A stretch of DNA of 64,000 nt from Beverwykella pulmonaria (taxonomy: Eukaryota > Ascomycota > Dothideomycetes > Pleosporales > Melanommataceae). Location of the stretch: the NCBI GenBank assembly GCA_001599595.1, contig BCHH01000002.1, positions 4,750,055 to 4,814,054 of the forward strand, written 5' to 3'. The translations under genes and the position numbers were made by a program. The notes beneath the pieces are model-generated. The model ran no database searches and was not told the origin of the DNA. It worked only from the letters and a program-made list of their open reading frames with translations. Positions 22,272 through 32,883 of this stretch are shown here, piece by piece; positions within the stretch are counted from its first letter, which is position 1, and every line of letters begins with the position of its first letter.

Positions 22272-22289
22272 GTCTGATTAATGAGATAA
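22272..22289 (-). repeat. Right terminal inverted repeat of the 9.3-kb element
   Basis: GTCTGATTAATGAGATAA, exact inverse of 12960-12977, followed directly by the target duplication GAGGAACG. Confidence 0.92.
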
Positions 22290-22324
22290 GAGGAACGAGC
22301 GAAATGTGGTTCGAAAGAACAAAA

Positions 22325-22537
22325 TGTCACGTATGTCACGTGTTCTCTTATGTCACGTGTCTCACGTGTTCTATCATATGTCACGTGTCTCACATGACAT
22401 ACATATGTCCTATTCTAGCTAGTTCACCCTTCATGGGTATGTATAGTCGTCATGCGAGCAGTCAGCTCTTCACGGCTTTCTCACTCTTTACACACACTTT
22501 ACCTTCAGACAGTTGACTTCCGCCTCTACTCGTGACA
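22325..22537 (+). mobile_element. Solo LTR-like element with CACGTG repeats
   Basis: The 213-bp unit starts TGTCACGTATG and ends ACTCGTGACA (TG...CA, with TGTCACG/CGTGACA inverted ends). It is flanked by CAAAA on both sides (22320-22324 and 22538-22542). Its 5' part repeats TGTCACGTG and TCTCACGTG several times. A diverged inverted relative lies at 25890-26050. No internal coding part exists nearby. Confidence 0.7.
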
Positions 22538-23150
22538 CAAAAACGTATGGAGCGAGGCGGAGATTGCGAAGGATGAGATTACTGCTCCGTCCTCCAACTT
22601 TGAGATGGATTGGTTGAACAAGGCCTACTTCCTTGAATTGTCCTCGTGACCTGTTGCTAAATAGGAGAGAGTTAGTTTGGTCACATATTGGGCGTAATGG
22701 TACAGCTCTATTCGGGTTTAGTTGCTGGGTGCTTGCGTTTATGTTTGGAGATGCCTCGCAGACTGGGGTAAGCACTTTACCTGTCTGGAGCTAGCTCCAG
22801 AGCTGATAAGAGCTGGGCGCATGTGATCAACAGAGGCTGTATAGGCTGGTGGACAACATCTAATGAGTGCTTTTGAGGTAATTACTGCACGGGCGCATTG
22901 GCATCGGCATGTAAGATTTTCGCGAATCTCTTCAAAGTCTTATTTAACCATTAAGAGTCCCGAATTGTGACATAACTACCGCTAATTGGAATCTGGTGCA
23001 GGGATGTCGCTCGACCCGCATGGGCAAAAGTCTACAGGATTCCGGCTCAACTATCCTTCAATTGTGGCGTCCCGAAGCGAATTTCTTTCACTTCCTGTCA
23101 ACAACCTCATCTTTAGAATTTCGCCCTCGTTATCTTCTAGCTGTGACGCA

Positions 23151-24884
23151 ATGCAATATTTTGTGCTACTCATTTTCGTATGGGCTTGGCCCACTATCGG
23201 GAGAGAGATGTCTGAGCATAAAGTTCTTCTACACCAGCCGAAAGTCACGCTTCTTGGAGGGTCCACGCTCAGCGGAGTGGTTGACCACAGCTATTCTTCT
23301 GTCCGGCAGTTCTTGGGAGTCCCGTACGCCCAGCCTCCTATTGGAGAGCTGCGCTGGGAGGCACCGCGAGCGAATCATTGGCCTTCGTCAGTAGATGCAA
23401 CTGCTTATGGAAGATCTTGCACGCAATTCCTAGGCACTGCAGCGAACGTGTTCACAAGAGACGTTCTTGAGTTCAACATTGGAAATATTAACACAACAGG
23501 AGAGGATTGCCTAACGCTGAGTGTCTGGACTCCTCAACATGCGGAAAACCTGCCAGTTATAATCTTCTTCTATGGCGGAGGCTGGTACACTGGCGGACAG
23601 GACACAACATATCAGATGCCTACACAGTGGGTGCAGCGGACAAAGGATTTAATTGTAGTTGTACCAAAGTATGTTGGCTCCAATGGTTTGAGTGAAAAAT
23701 TCTAAAGCGGAGATAGCTTTCGCGGGAACATCTTTGGTTTCCCGAATGCACGAGGAGTGAAAGATCAAAATCTAGGTCTTCTAGATCAACGGCTTGCGTA
23801 AGAATGTGTTCTGTATAAATTTGAAAACCTATAGACTAAACAACATAACAGTGTCGAATGGGTTAGGGATAATATCAACGCCTTCGGCGGAGACCCTCGT
23901 AAAATCACCATCTGGGGTCAATCTTCCGGTGCGGAATCTGTCGATATGTACAACTATGCTTGGTACAAAGATCCGATAGTGAAAGGCTTGATCATGGATT
24001 CCGGCACGGCTTTCATTGAAGATGGTTCAGGTCCCAAGTACACAAACTTCTCATATGTGGCGAGTCAGGTGGGCTGCGGCAACACTAGCAGCGCACAAGA
24101 AGAACTCGCATGTATGAAGAAAGTTGATGCAGCCACACTTGAGGATTTTATAGCCGAAAACTACAACGAGGGATCGATACCAAGCCTTGCGTTTGGTCCT
24201 TCGGCAGATGAGAAGGTCGTATTTTCCAATTACACCGATAGAGTGCGACAGGGCAAGCTCACTAATGTGGTGAGTAAAACTCTGATTGATGGAACATAAG
24301 ACAAGAAATTGGACTGAGCGAGCTATAAGCCGGCTATTATAGGTATCAACAAAGAAGATGGCAATGTGTTTGCGCCGTACAACGCCAGTGGGCCGGACCA
24401 GACTATTTCTAAGTTATGGTTCCTCCAGCTGTTCTTGTGCACCTCGTACAAAACTGCAAAGTAAGTTTATTGAACTTGTCTATAGTGCTTTAGTTCTATA
24501 CCTGGTCCAAATGTTAGCGGCCCTAACTAGTGATGCAGACTACGAGCAGCCGCAGGTCTCCCAACTTATCGATATCTATATGCGGGCAACTTTAGCAACA
24601 TATCGCCGAGGCCATGGATGGGTGCTTATCATCAATCTGAGCTGCCACTGCTGTTTGGAACTCATAGCAATCATCGGGAGCTGTCGACAAAGTACGAGAT
24701 TGCTGTGAGCAAAGTAATGCAAGATGCGTGGCGATCGTTCGCAAACAATCCCCAAAACGGTCTAGCGGGACAGCACTGGCCCCAGTTCACTCCCCACCGC
24801 GACGTTGTGAGAATATTCGGTGGCAATGGAACAGTTGCATTGAATGGGGTTGATGACCTGAAGATATACGAGGACCAGTGTTGA
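23151..24884 (+). CDS. Secreted type-B carboxylesterase
   Basis: Five exons (23151-23668, 23717-23797, 23852-24269, 24330-24460, 24539-24884) with introns of 48, 54, 60 and 78 nt give 497 residues without a break. MQYFVLLIFVWAWPTIG is a signal peptide. Family marks appear in order: FLGVPYAQPPIGELRW, EDCLTLSVWTP, oxyanion-hole FFYGGGWYTGG, VVVPNFRGNIFGFPN (formed across intron 1), VEWVRDNINAFGGDP (across intron 2), nucleophile GQSSGAES, INKEDGN acid region, and GAYHQSELPLLFG with the catalytic His. The nucleophile elbow is GQSSG rather than the usual GESAG. It hydrolyses esters outside the cell; the substrate is unknown. Unspliced frames look broken, but every splice restores the expected motif. 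Confidence 0.82.
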
Positions 24885-25889
24885 TCGCTCTTCGACAACG
24901 CTAGCTGTGGATGATCCCGGGCCTCGTACTAAGCAGCAAAGAATGCCCTGCGTTTCGTAAAAAAACCGCATCTCGGTCGAACCTAGCCAGCAGAAACTTG
25001 TTGTCATTATCAGTTAACAAAAGCCCTTGTGGAGTCAAGTAAGAGAGCCATGATATGCAGGCTTTGAGTTGCGGATAAGCGACAGTCGATTGTAGGCTGC
25101 TTCACAACATGATAGTGCAAGGCTGACAGTGTTCGACTTCGTCAAAACCTGCAGGGTAAGTTAGACCACTCGTTTGGAGCATCTCGCATACTCAGTTACA
25201 TTGCAATGTCTGGTTGGTGAACATGGAAGATGCATAACCGTGTGATGCAGAAAAACTTGAGATACGTCTTTGGCTTGCCATCCACTTTTCTGGATATAAT
25301 TTACTCGCTTATGGCGGGGCGCAGTGGCTATTTTCTAAGTAATACGCATAATATTTAGTAATTCAATTCGTTAGCTACTATGTAAGTACACATGTAAGTA
25401 GTTTAAGGCACGCAAGATCTTGGAGAGCAAGTCTAAATATGCATAGTTAGTGTCGATGCGTTAGTTGGAGAAAGTCGGGTAGGGTGTAAAATGAGAAACG
25501 CGAACCTACGTAAGGTATCACGGTATATCACGTGTATATCACGTGCACCACATGATCTTGGATATCACGTGTACTGTGCGCTTAGTCACATGTCCCGATT
25601 AGTCATGGCTGGATATATATACTCGTCGATTTCCATAGCTTCTAAATCAACTCAGTCCCTGATTTATCTCGTCCATATTACGTGACCGCGCACTCCGATA
25701 TAAGGTTATAGAAGAATTGTAAGGTATCACTTGTTAGTTATCAAGTTAGTAAAAGTGCAACTAGGCAGTCTTCGCGGGCTCACATCGAAGCATCCCCACC
25801 TAAACGCCAGTATGCTTACTCAACTCTTTGACGGCCCGGTTCGCAGTTTTGATTTTGAGAAGTATCACAAAAGGCAATAGCGGCGATGT
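24885..25889. other. Intergenic, CACGTG-rich patch at 25515-25600
   Basis: No gene found. Around 25515-25600 several TATCACGTG words recur (ATATCACGTGTATATCACGTG), loosely like the LTR-like repeats at 22325 and 25890, perhaps a third relic without clear ends. Confidence 0.35.
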
Positions 25890-26050
25890 TGTCACGATGA
25901 GTGGAAGCAGTCAATCGTCTGATAGGTAAATGTGTGTATAAGGAGCGTGAAAACCGTGACGAGCTGACAGCTCGCATGATGACTATATATATCCTTGAAG
26001 AGGAGCTAGCTAGAATAGGACATATAGTAGAACACGTGCGACACGTGACA
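25890..26050 (-). repeat. Inverted relative of the 22325-22537 LTR-like element
   Basis: Read on the minus strand it matches 22365-22537 over most of its length (GTCCTATTCTAGCTAG, CGAGCTGTCAGCTCGTCACGG, ACACACATTTACCT). Ends are TGTCACG and CGTGACA, but no target duplication is visible (GATGT against ATTTG). With its partner it brackets the carboxylesterase in inverted orientation. Confidence 0.6.
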
Positions 26051-26892
26051 ATTTGTGCTACAAAGGCGCTGCTTTGGATCTTCGCGAGGACACAAACGCT
26101 TTCATCCTCCAAGGTGTCATCAGGTCGGTCTAGATAGCGTATTTTCCCAAGGAATATGGCTACCCACTCATAGGTGCATAAAGTAAATCGAAGCAATTGT
26201 GGGCGTGGAGCAGAAGGGTATTGCGGTGCGTTGTTTGTTCGCATGAAGAAGCGCAGGCGTAAGCCCCTGCGCTCAATTCTGATCAACCCATGGATTAGTA
26301 GGTTCTTGTTGCACTAAATGTTGTTCATAATCACTGCGAAGTTTGCTTGGGAAGCTGAGGAAGTTGGGTAATATCTCTTCAGTGGCTGGTGGGCTGTCGA
26401 TGCAGGGTTAACTATGAAATTCAGTCAACAATCTTTCACAATTTGTGAATTGCAAAAATAGCATTTAGAATATCGAAATATGCCAGGTATTATTTGAGCA
26501 TATTGGCGCTGGTCAGGCGTTCTCTCGTCATTAGTTAAGATTAAGGCCTAAACTCTGTTTCTACACGTTGTTGGGAATTATAGGTTCGTCTTTACGTGTC
26601 ATATTCTCCATTAAAACAGAGCTTCATTGTAGTGTTGTAGAGTCGCTGAGTGTATCGAAAGATGTTTCTTATTTCCCACTTTTATTGCACCCCAGTGCCA
26701 AAATAGTTCACCGATTTTGATACAATGTACCGAAGTGAGTGGCAACCTTGTAGCGCCACGCCAGGCACATTATTGACGATGACTTCTCACAGAATGTTCT
26801 TCGGAAATAGATCAGACACAGGGCAAAGAAATAGGATGCTAACAATAGCAGATAATACATAAATATTATCATTAGTCTCCCGAAAGACAGGT
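26051..26892. other. No feature recognised
   Basis: A minus-strand open frame crosses 26286-25816 but overlaps the LTR-like repeat for half of its length and has no known motif, so it is not called. The rest is AT-rich. Confidence 0.35.
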
Positions 26893-27023
26893 TGTAAGCA
26901 GAAGTGTCGAGGAAAGAGTGTCAAGATGTGTATTCGATGTGATATATGTACAGCTGATATATATATGACGGACTGATTAGTCAGTGGCATATCCACGTGA
27001 CGGTATGGTGTCCTGAGCGTACA
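26893..27023 (-). mobile_element. Diverged solo LTR of the copia family
   Basis: Shows the copia LTR core (ACAGCTGATATATATATGACG, GACTGATTAGTCAGTGGCAT, CCACGTGAC) between TGTAAGC and GCGTACA. The flanks CAGGT (26888-26892) and TAGGT (27024-27028) differ by one C/T and look like a decayed 5-bp duplication. It ends 75 bp from the stop of the CHAP gene. Confidence 0.8.
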
Positions 27024-27097
27024 TAGGTCCCTCCGTTATAAGTCCAGCGGCTCATCTAACACGCCCAAAATTTTGATAGCAGGAGTCACCGTTCCCA

Positions 27098-27612
27098 CTA
27101 GAAGTGAATATAGTTATCAAACTTCCCCTTTGCAACTGTTCTCTTCCCATAATTCTCCTTATTAGCCCAATTATACTCCTCCACCGTAACATCCCCACCT
27201 TTCACCGCAGTAACCCAAGCCACATGCCCATAACCGCCCGCATTGCTTTGAGCCACGGCCCCAACCTTTGGCGTTTTATTGATACTAATTCCAGCCGCTA
27301 TGGCCGCTGTATCCCAGGTGTTAGCATTGCCAAAATGCTTGCCCTTATAATGATTTTTGAAGTTTTTATCGAGGCGGTCGTTGATGCGCCAGGCTACGAA
27401 GGATGTGCATTGGCATTTGTAGAAGTTCCAGGGATCGACGCCGCCGCAAGAGTTCTTGTAAGGGTAATCATTTGAGCGAGAGTGGAGGTCGGAGCGTATA
27501 CTTAGGGAGCGTCGAGGGAGTTGGAGATAACCTCAGTAAAAGCATTGTGGGGGAGGGCATATGATGAGATAACGGAGAGGGAAAGGAGGGCAATATTTGG
27601 TAGGAACTTCAT
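27098..27612 (-). CDS. Secreted CHAP-domain hydrolase (peptidoglycan-amidase type), frame uncertain
   Basis: Minus strand. MKFLPNIALLSLSVISSYA is a signal peptide. The mature part holds a CHAP domain: YPYKNSCGGVDPWNFYKCQC, then TSFVAWRIN with the catalytic Cys, HFGNANTWDTAA, TPKVGAVAQSN, GGYGHVAWVTAV with the catalytic His, and VEEYNWANKENYG, ending near 27098. CHAP enzymes cut peptidoglycan bonds and are chiefly bacterial and phage proteins. Near 27502-27504 the signal-peptide frame hits TAA while the CHAP frame continues one register over. A 77-nt intron from GTTATC to TTACAAG would rejoin them in phase but would remove the family-like NDYPYK stretch, so a small indel is equally possible. 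The domain call is firm; the intactness of the gene is not. Confidence 0.7.
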
Positions 27613-29311
27613 GTTGGTAGGCGTCTCAATTGTGACTTTGAAATGGTATTTAGATGTTGGACTGTTAGTGGAATTGATGTTGATATTTATAATTCTTCGA
27701 CAGGTTTTTCAGCTTTGTGTAAACATCGACATAGAGGCGATGAAGTGCTAGTCTCCCATGCAATCTCGTATTTTCGCGTATACATATATTGTAATCAGTC
27801 GCAACGCGCAACATAGCCATAGAAAGGTTCAAGAGTAGCATAATAAGTGAGATTACCTTAAAGATATCTAGATTATATAGTTTTACCCTACAGTATACCT
27901 ACCCTCCAATCAAATTAATTAATTAATCCATGAATCTAACCTTGGATGGCGATCAAGCCGATCAATCTTATTCAGGTAGTCAAATTTGGTCAATCAATGA
28001 TAATCGGGGTCTTTGTTTCATTGATTTGATTGTTAACACTGGGCACAGTAGCGGCACTATGACCTTGGAGTCTAGAAGCGTGGTCAAAATCAATGGAACG
28101 TTATGAGGAAGAGCATCAGCGATTACACCTATCAAGCTCAAAGGCCTTTAATCGTTTCAAAATATGCCTAAAGCTCCATAAATAGTCCTCGCTAAATAGT
28201 GTGGCAGACCAGAGGTCAGGTAACTAGTCGCCCAAAGTAAATTGACCTCCTGTCAAGATATCCGGTGAGGGTCGAACTTGTGTTACTTCGGGCAATATAT
28301 TGCGACACTTTTTGACGGACTGTAATCTAAGAATGTGTAATTCTATATCATATACGAGTGCTTAGTGTCCGAAGGTTGCCTATACCGAGGTGCGGCTGAG
28401 CATTGAACGAGCATTGAGGTCCGAACAGCCAATCAAGTGCGGGATATCCCACCACTACTTGGATCGGTGTTTTGCGATCCTGTAAGCCTGCCAGATTCAG
28501 GGGAGTGAAGTGCTACCGCTCCGGAGCCTGGGAAAGTTTGGCTTGAGATGTTAGCCAACGGGAATTTCATCTCCGGGAAGTTCACTACGAGGATGCTCAA
28601 TGTCCGTAGCGCATGCGGAAGGAGAGACTGAAGAGACTTAAATGTTTGCTGCCGTCAAAATGGCATGGAATCGTTGAACAGTGACAGAGCGGTGGTTAGC
28701 CAATTCCATCTACCTTCCAAACAGTGCGCAAGGGTAGCGACATTGACGGTGGAGACAAGTTCATTCTATGAGCATGAGGACTCCTGAATAGCCTGGAAGA
28801 GTGTATATACATGAGCAAGGAAAGAGGCTAGAAGGGTATGTCCAAGTTATTCGCGGTGATTTTCTAGTGATGCTATTATTCAGTCAATTTCTTAGATGCC
28901 CAGCTGTCTTTTCGATCCAAATAATGAAACTGCAGCGCGAGCATATATCCCAGGGCCGAATTTTTGATGTCGTCAAGAGAATATCAAATGTGCATATAAG
29001 GAGTGTGGAAGCCATCTCTTGCTAATAGTTCGCACGAGAACCATATATACCCATGCGAGGGGAACCAACAAGAGTAGGTAGTGGTGAAACACATAACAAA
29101 TTTGCGGTTAAATAAGACATATGTATGGAGAACTTTTGTAAATCATAACTTACGTTTCGTAGTAGTGACGAAATTGCTACAACATGAATATATTGTATCT
29201 CGTAGTCAACATTCAATGCTTATTATCTACCGCAATTTCGAACTCTTGAGTCTCCTTTGATAATTTCAGAGCGCGTAAACTACAAGGATGAAGTGCTCAC
29301 TAGATTTCGCC
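27613..29311. other. AT-rich intergenic stretch
   Basis: No gene recognised over 1.7 kb. It includes the upstream region of the CHAP gene and a TTAATTAATTAATTAATCC run near 27915. A 74-codon frame at 28801-29025 has no motif. Confidence 0.35.
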
Positions 29312-30109
29312 CTAAAGAAACTTCGACATCCATACATTCGGGCCGGAGTACACGTCCAACTCAAAATTTCGGTCAGCTTCAGTGTTGAGGAAGCCAATTC
29401 CTTTATCGCTGGCTTCATGGGAAATAACAGTGCTTCCACTCGAGGCACTTGGAATACACGTCTCTGATGCAGTCGTTTGAACGATATCAGATACTTCGTT
29501 CAATCCATTCTGCGATTGCAAGCTTCGTACGAGCTTCAACAGCTCCTGGATCGCCCCATTGTGCTCCACCGAAACAGAGGACGCTGCTTTGACTAGTCCG
29601 CTGTTGGAGATTTTAGCTTGATGCAGCACTTAAGGTTTGAACACATTATCTTACAATGTTCTCAGCTGCAAGGACATTAAAATAGCGGTTTTGCTATGCG
29701 CTAGTCTCGTCCTCAAGTCTCTTAAATTGTTCTTTTCCGACGAGACAAAGAAAGGATACTTTATCTTGTCAAATACACCCCCGTTCAAGTACCCTTCCAC
29801 TACATCTAATCTCCGAATTAACTCCTTCATTACTTTCGTGCACGACCAAAGCGCAATTTCAATATCGGTGGTTTGCGACACTTCTCCTAACCACAAGATC
29901 GGCCTGGTTGGGCTCGCGCGCGCTTCTTCTTTTGAGAGCGCATCTAGGCGCTCGATGACCCATACTAGCGATGCGAGTTCATCGCGGATTTCAGTGAGCT
30001 CAGTGGGCGCATCTTTTGCATCGTTAGCGATTTGCTTCACCTTGATCCCGACTTTCGTGGCAAGTCCTATGACTGTGATGAGGGATGCTGAGAAAGAGAG
30101 AGGGTCCAT
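29312..30109 (-). CDS. HeLo-like (PF17111-type) N-terminal domain protein, stand-alone
   Basis: Exons 30109-29655 and 29600-29312 on the minus strand, joined by a 54-nt GTAAGA...CAACAG intron, give 247 residues. The N-terminus MDPLSFSASLITVIGLATKV starts the fungal N-terminal domain related to HeLo-like domains, found at the front of many NACHT/ankyrin proteins; helices continue through ELTEIRDELASLVWVIERLD, FDKIKY and RDLRTRLAHSKTAILMSL to AIQELLKLVRSLQ. No NTPase or repeat domain follows, so this is the signalling domain alone. Such domains are linked to regulated cell death and incompatibility in fungi, but also occur in proteins with no known role. The longer upstream frame (Met at 30406) would overlap the neighbouring gene and lacks family similarity. 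Confidence 0.7.
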
Positions 30110-30359
30110 TCTGGAACGAAATAGACTTAAATGGTGTAGGAAACAGAAGAGGGAAGGAGAAACTAGTATGCGGCTTTTTGATCTGACCATGGTTGCGGTC
30201 TGCCTCGCGCTTGTGGTGGCGCAGTCATCTGCGGCTGAGCACAAGTTGCTTTTGCGACCTCGTGGAGGGGTGCATACAAGTATGCCCACTTCACATCCGT
30301 TATATATTTCTAGTCCTTTTTTCAAGATATTATCTGAATTTCTTTCCTGCCGGTGCAAA
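30110..30359. promoter_or_regulatory. Shared 250-bp divergent promoter
   Basis: The HeLo-like gene starts leftward at 30109 and the ubiquitin-domain gene rightward at 30360. The gap must hold both core promoters. A TATATATT word sits at about 30302-30309, roughly 55 bp from the rightward start. Confidence 0.5.
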
Positions 30360-32268
30360 ATGACCACTCGTTGGACCCCGAGGCAACGCGTGGAAGGCGA
30401 TGCCATTCATCTAGATGACTTTGAGCTTTCCTTCCATCGCACGCTTCGCGTACCAGATAACCATGATAGCTCAATACTTCCTCCTTCTCTCGGTAGATTT
30501 CCTCTGTATAATGCGGTAGAATATGCGAAGAAGTTGCCGAACGAGATGGCGAAAAAGGGAGGTGTCTTTCTACCTATGTACCGTAAGCGACTTCGCAGCT
30601 AATCCACCACCCTGCCAACACTCCAAAACACGAATTCTAATAGAAATATAGAACGAGAAGCAATGTGGATGAAATTTGTCTCCCAAAAGCCCTACGCCGT
30701 GCAGCTCTTTGTCGGCGGCGTAAACGCCATCTCCGGAAAGCCACTTGTCCCTTCCCCGAGCGACCCTTTTCCATCTCAGTCAAGTTCTTCAACTATAACG
30801 CAGGACTACATGGTAATTCCTAACCAAAATTGGATCGACGGGATTGCCACAGCTCCAGGCGTTGTGCGTCAGTTCGTCGCGATGCCGTCTGGAAGCGGGT
30901 ACTCGGTTGAAGTGCAGGTTACAGGGAAGGAGGAGTTTGCTGGAATGTTATTTTCCGTGACGCCAAGACTTGATCCGAGTGTGAGTGGTGGATATCATGG
31001 AAGAGTGAGAAATATTAGGTTAAAGGTGTCAGCGTTGGGGGGGAGGACATTTATAATCCCGGTGTCTCTAGAGGATACAGTGGATGATGTGAAGTTCACC
31101 ATTCAGGAGCGTGAGGGCATCCGGCCGGCGCAGTCTGAGCTCAGGCAGCTTGGAATTCTACTCGAAGGTATGTTCTCTTCTCCCGTCTTGCTTCCACAGA
31201 CCGAAATTGATGAATATGTCGAATCAGGGTATCGCACACTGGAAAGTTACGCCATTGAACCGGTAAGGCATACTACTGATCTTAATTATCGTTGAAGTAG
31301 AGGTATTAATGAACAAAGGACACCCTCCTTCATCTTACTCTCAAGCTCCGCGGAGGTATGAAAATATTCATTAAAACACTCACCGGTAAAACAGTTGAAA
31401 TCGAATGCGAGTCCTCTGACACCACCGATAATATCAAAAGTAAAATCCAGGATAAAGAAGGAATACCCCCAGACCAGCAACGCCTCATATTTCTCGGAAA
31501 ACAGCTAGAAGGTACAACTCCAACCCACGCTGACCTCAACATAATGATGTAATGGCGCTGTACTAATATATCCTCCAAGATGGTAGAACTCTGAGTGATT
31601 ATAACATCAACCACGAAGCAACCTTGCACCTTGTTCTGCGGCTCCGTGGTGGTGGCAACCCTATGGCTCCCCCCGAAGCCGAGGCCTCGTCCGAAAACCA
31701 TGAAATGGGCATCGCAGCCGGCGGCCGCATCGACCAAGTTATTGAAGCTGATTCTAAATTTCATCAATGGGATAGTTCACAAACAAAATGGTTCAACGTC
31801 CAGATCTTAAACTCCTCTAAGTTCAAGGAGGTGACAGGATTGTCTGCTCCCGAGACCCCTGCGAATGCACAGACGTACGCTCAGCATGGATATCCATTTT
31901 ACCAGCTCTGGGGGGAAGAGGACAAGAAGGCTGTTGCTGGGAACTTTGAAGGAGTAAAATCCATAGGCCAGATTGATGGGAACGTCGAGGCTCCATTAAA
32001 GCTCAAAAATATCATCAAAATTGGGTTCAAGAGATGGGACTCCAGAGTCAGCACGCCGGGTTCCGAGAAGAAGGGTGGACTGAGGGGACTATTCACAAGA
32101 CGTGGTCGGAGCACATCTGGATCGCCAGCGCCAAGCCCTTCTTCAAATTCTCCAGTCATGACCCCAGATATGTCTATTATGTCCGATTCTGAGGTCTCCT
32201 TTTTCCAGGATAGTAAAGGCTTGCCGGAGTTCAAGGGTTTAGCAGAATTTGAGAGATATTTGGCCTAA
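30360..32268 (+). CDS. Fungal protein with two tandem ubiquitin domains
   Basis: Five exons (30360-30582, 30652-31167, 31228-31262, 31319-31511, 31580-32268) with introns of 69, 60, 56 and 68 nt give 551 residues. Residues 1-195 are a conserved fungal domain ([62 protein letters not shown]). Residues 196-271 form a divergent ubiquitin-like fold ending LKLRGG. Residues 272-347 are almost canonical ubiquitin (starting [12 protein letters not shown], ending LRLRGG), with Ile44 and Lys6, 11, 27, 29, 33 and 48 kept but His in place of Lys63. The tail 348-551 includes a basic GLFTRRGRS patch and low-complexity Ser/Pro. Every intron falls inside a ubiquitin fold and splicing restores it exactly. Function is unknown. 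Confidence 0.82.
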
Positions 32269-32883
32269 TGGATAGATAGAGGCCCAGGGGAGACATCAAG
32301 GAAGTTATCCTCACTGGAATTTGGACTCGTTTACGTGAGTATTGCTAAACAATGCTTAAAGGTGTCGCTGTTAGCGGCAGATGAAGCTCTACGTGACGAA
32401 TTTGGCATTTAAACCTTCTCCCGCACGGCGCTTGTTTTAGTAGGTTGCGAATGTTATCTAATAGGCTTCACGATAAGCTTCACTCTTGTTTGTTGGATTA
32501 TGACACCTGGATATCTGTTTATAGACATGTTATAGAATTGAAAGATATATAGTTCATTGGTAGGCATCTCGCCCTGCCGATAACGCTTTGGGGAGAGCGT
32601 AAAAAACAAAAGAGATTCATGGGAAATTGTCAAATATGAGGATTAGCGCTTTGCGTCTAGTAAAAAGGGGTTTATTTCCCTTAATGAATCATTAAACATT
32701 CCTTAACGGCACTATTTGTAGGAACGCTGTCTCCAGCACAGGTCTAGAAATGAAGCAAGCCACGACTAGTACACTGTAGAAGAAAGACACTGCTCAACTG
32801 ATCAATCTAAATAATAAACAAGAAAGAAACGCGCAAGGCTCGTCTCCAGAAAACTCCAGCTTTCTCTAAAAGATCGGTCTTAC
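32269..32883. other. Convergent intergenic region, nothing seen
   Basis: The region lies between the 3' ends of the ubiquitin-domain and chitinase genes and is AT-rich. Apart from possible 3' untranslated sequence, no feature was recognised. Confidence 0.4.

Larger units (their letters stand above)
12960..22289. mobile_element. 9.3-kb TIR element carrying RecQ-like helicase, Zn-cluster protein and DUF6589-like protein
   Basis: The outer ends are 18-bp perfect inverted repeats, TTATCTCATTAATCAGAC, flanked on both sides by the same 8-bp word GAGGAACG (12952-12959 and 22290-22297), so the 9330-bp unit inserted as one piece. Next to both termini are GCGGCGCTAA-like words and copies of an AACTCCT...GGCCAATCAGAG motif in mirror orientation. 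Inside are three genes: helicase 13820-16696 (+), six-cysteine protein 17113-18106 (+), and a large protein 21923-19055 (-). No recognised DDE transposase, tyrosine recombinase or reverse transcriptase was seen. An 8-bp duplication is shared by hAT and KDZ-type elements, but I see neither transposase. The copy is inactive because two of the three genes carry multiple stops. Confidence 0.88.

Noticed and set aside
23669..24329. Apparent stops and frameshifts in the carboxylesterase
   Set aside because: Each lies in a GT-AG intron; splicing restores family motifs exactly, so the gene is intact.
25816..26286. 156-codon minus-strand open frame
   Set aside because: Half overlaps the LTR-like repeat and no motif is present; likely chance.
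31263..31318. Apparent frameshift between the first ubiquitin unit and its RGG end
   Set aside because: A 56-nt intron ending ACAAAG joins YAIEP to [13 protein letters not shown] in frame; no frameshift is needed.
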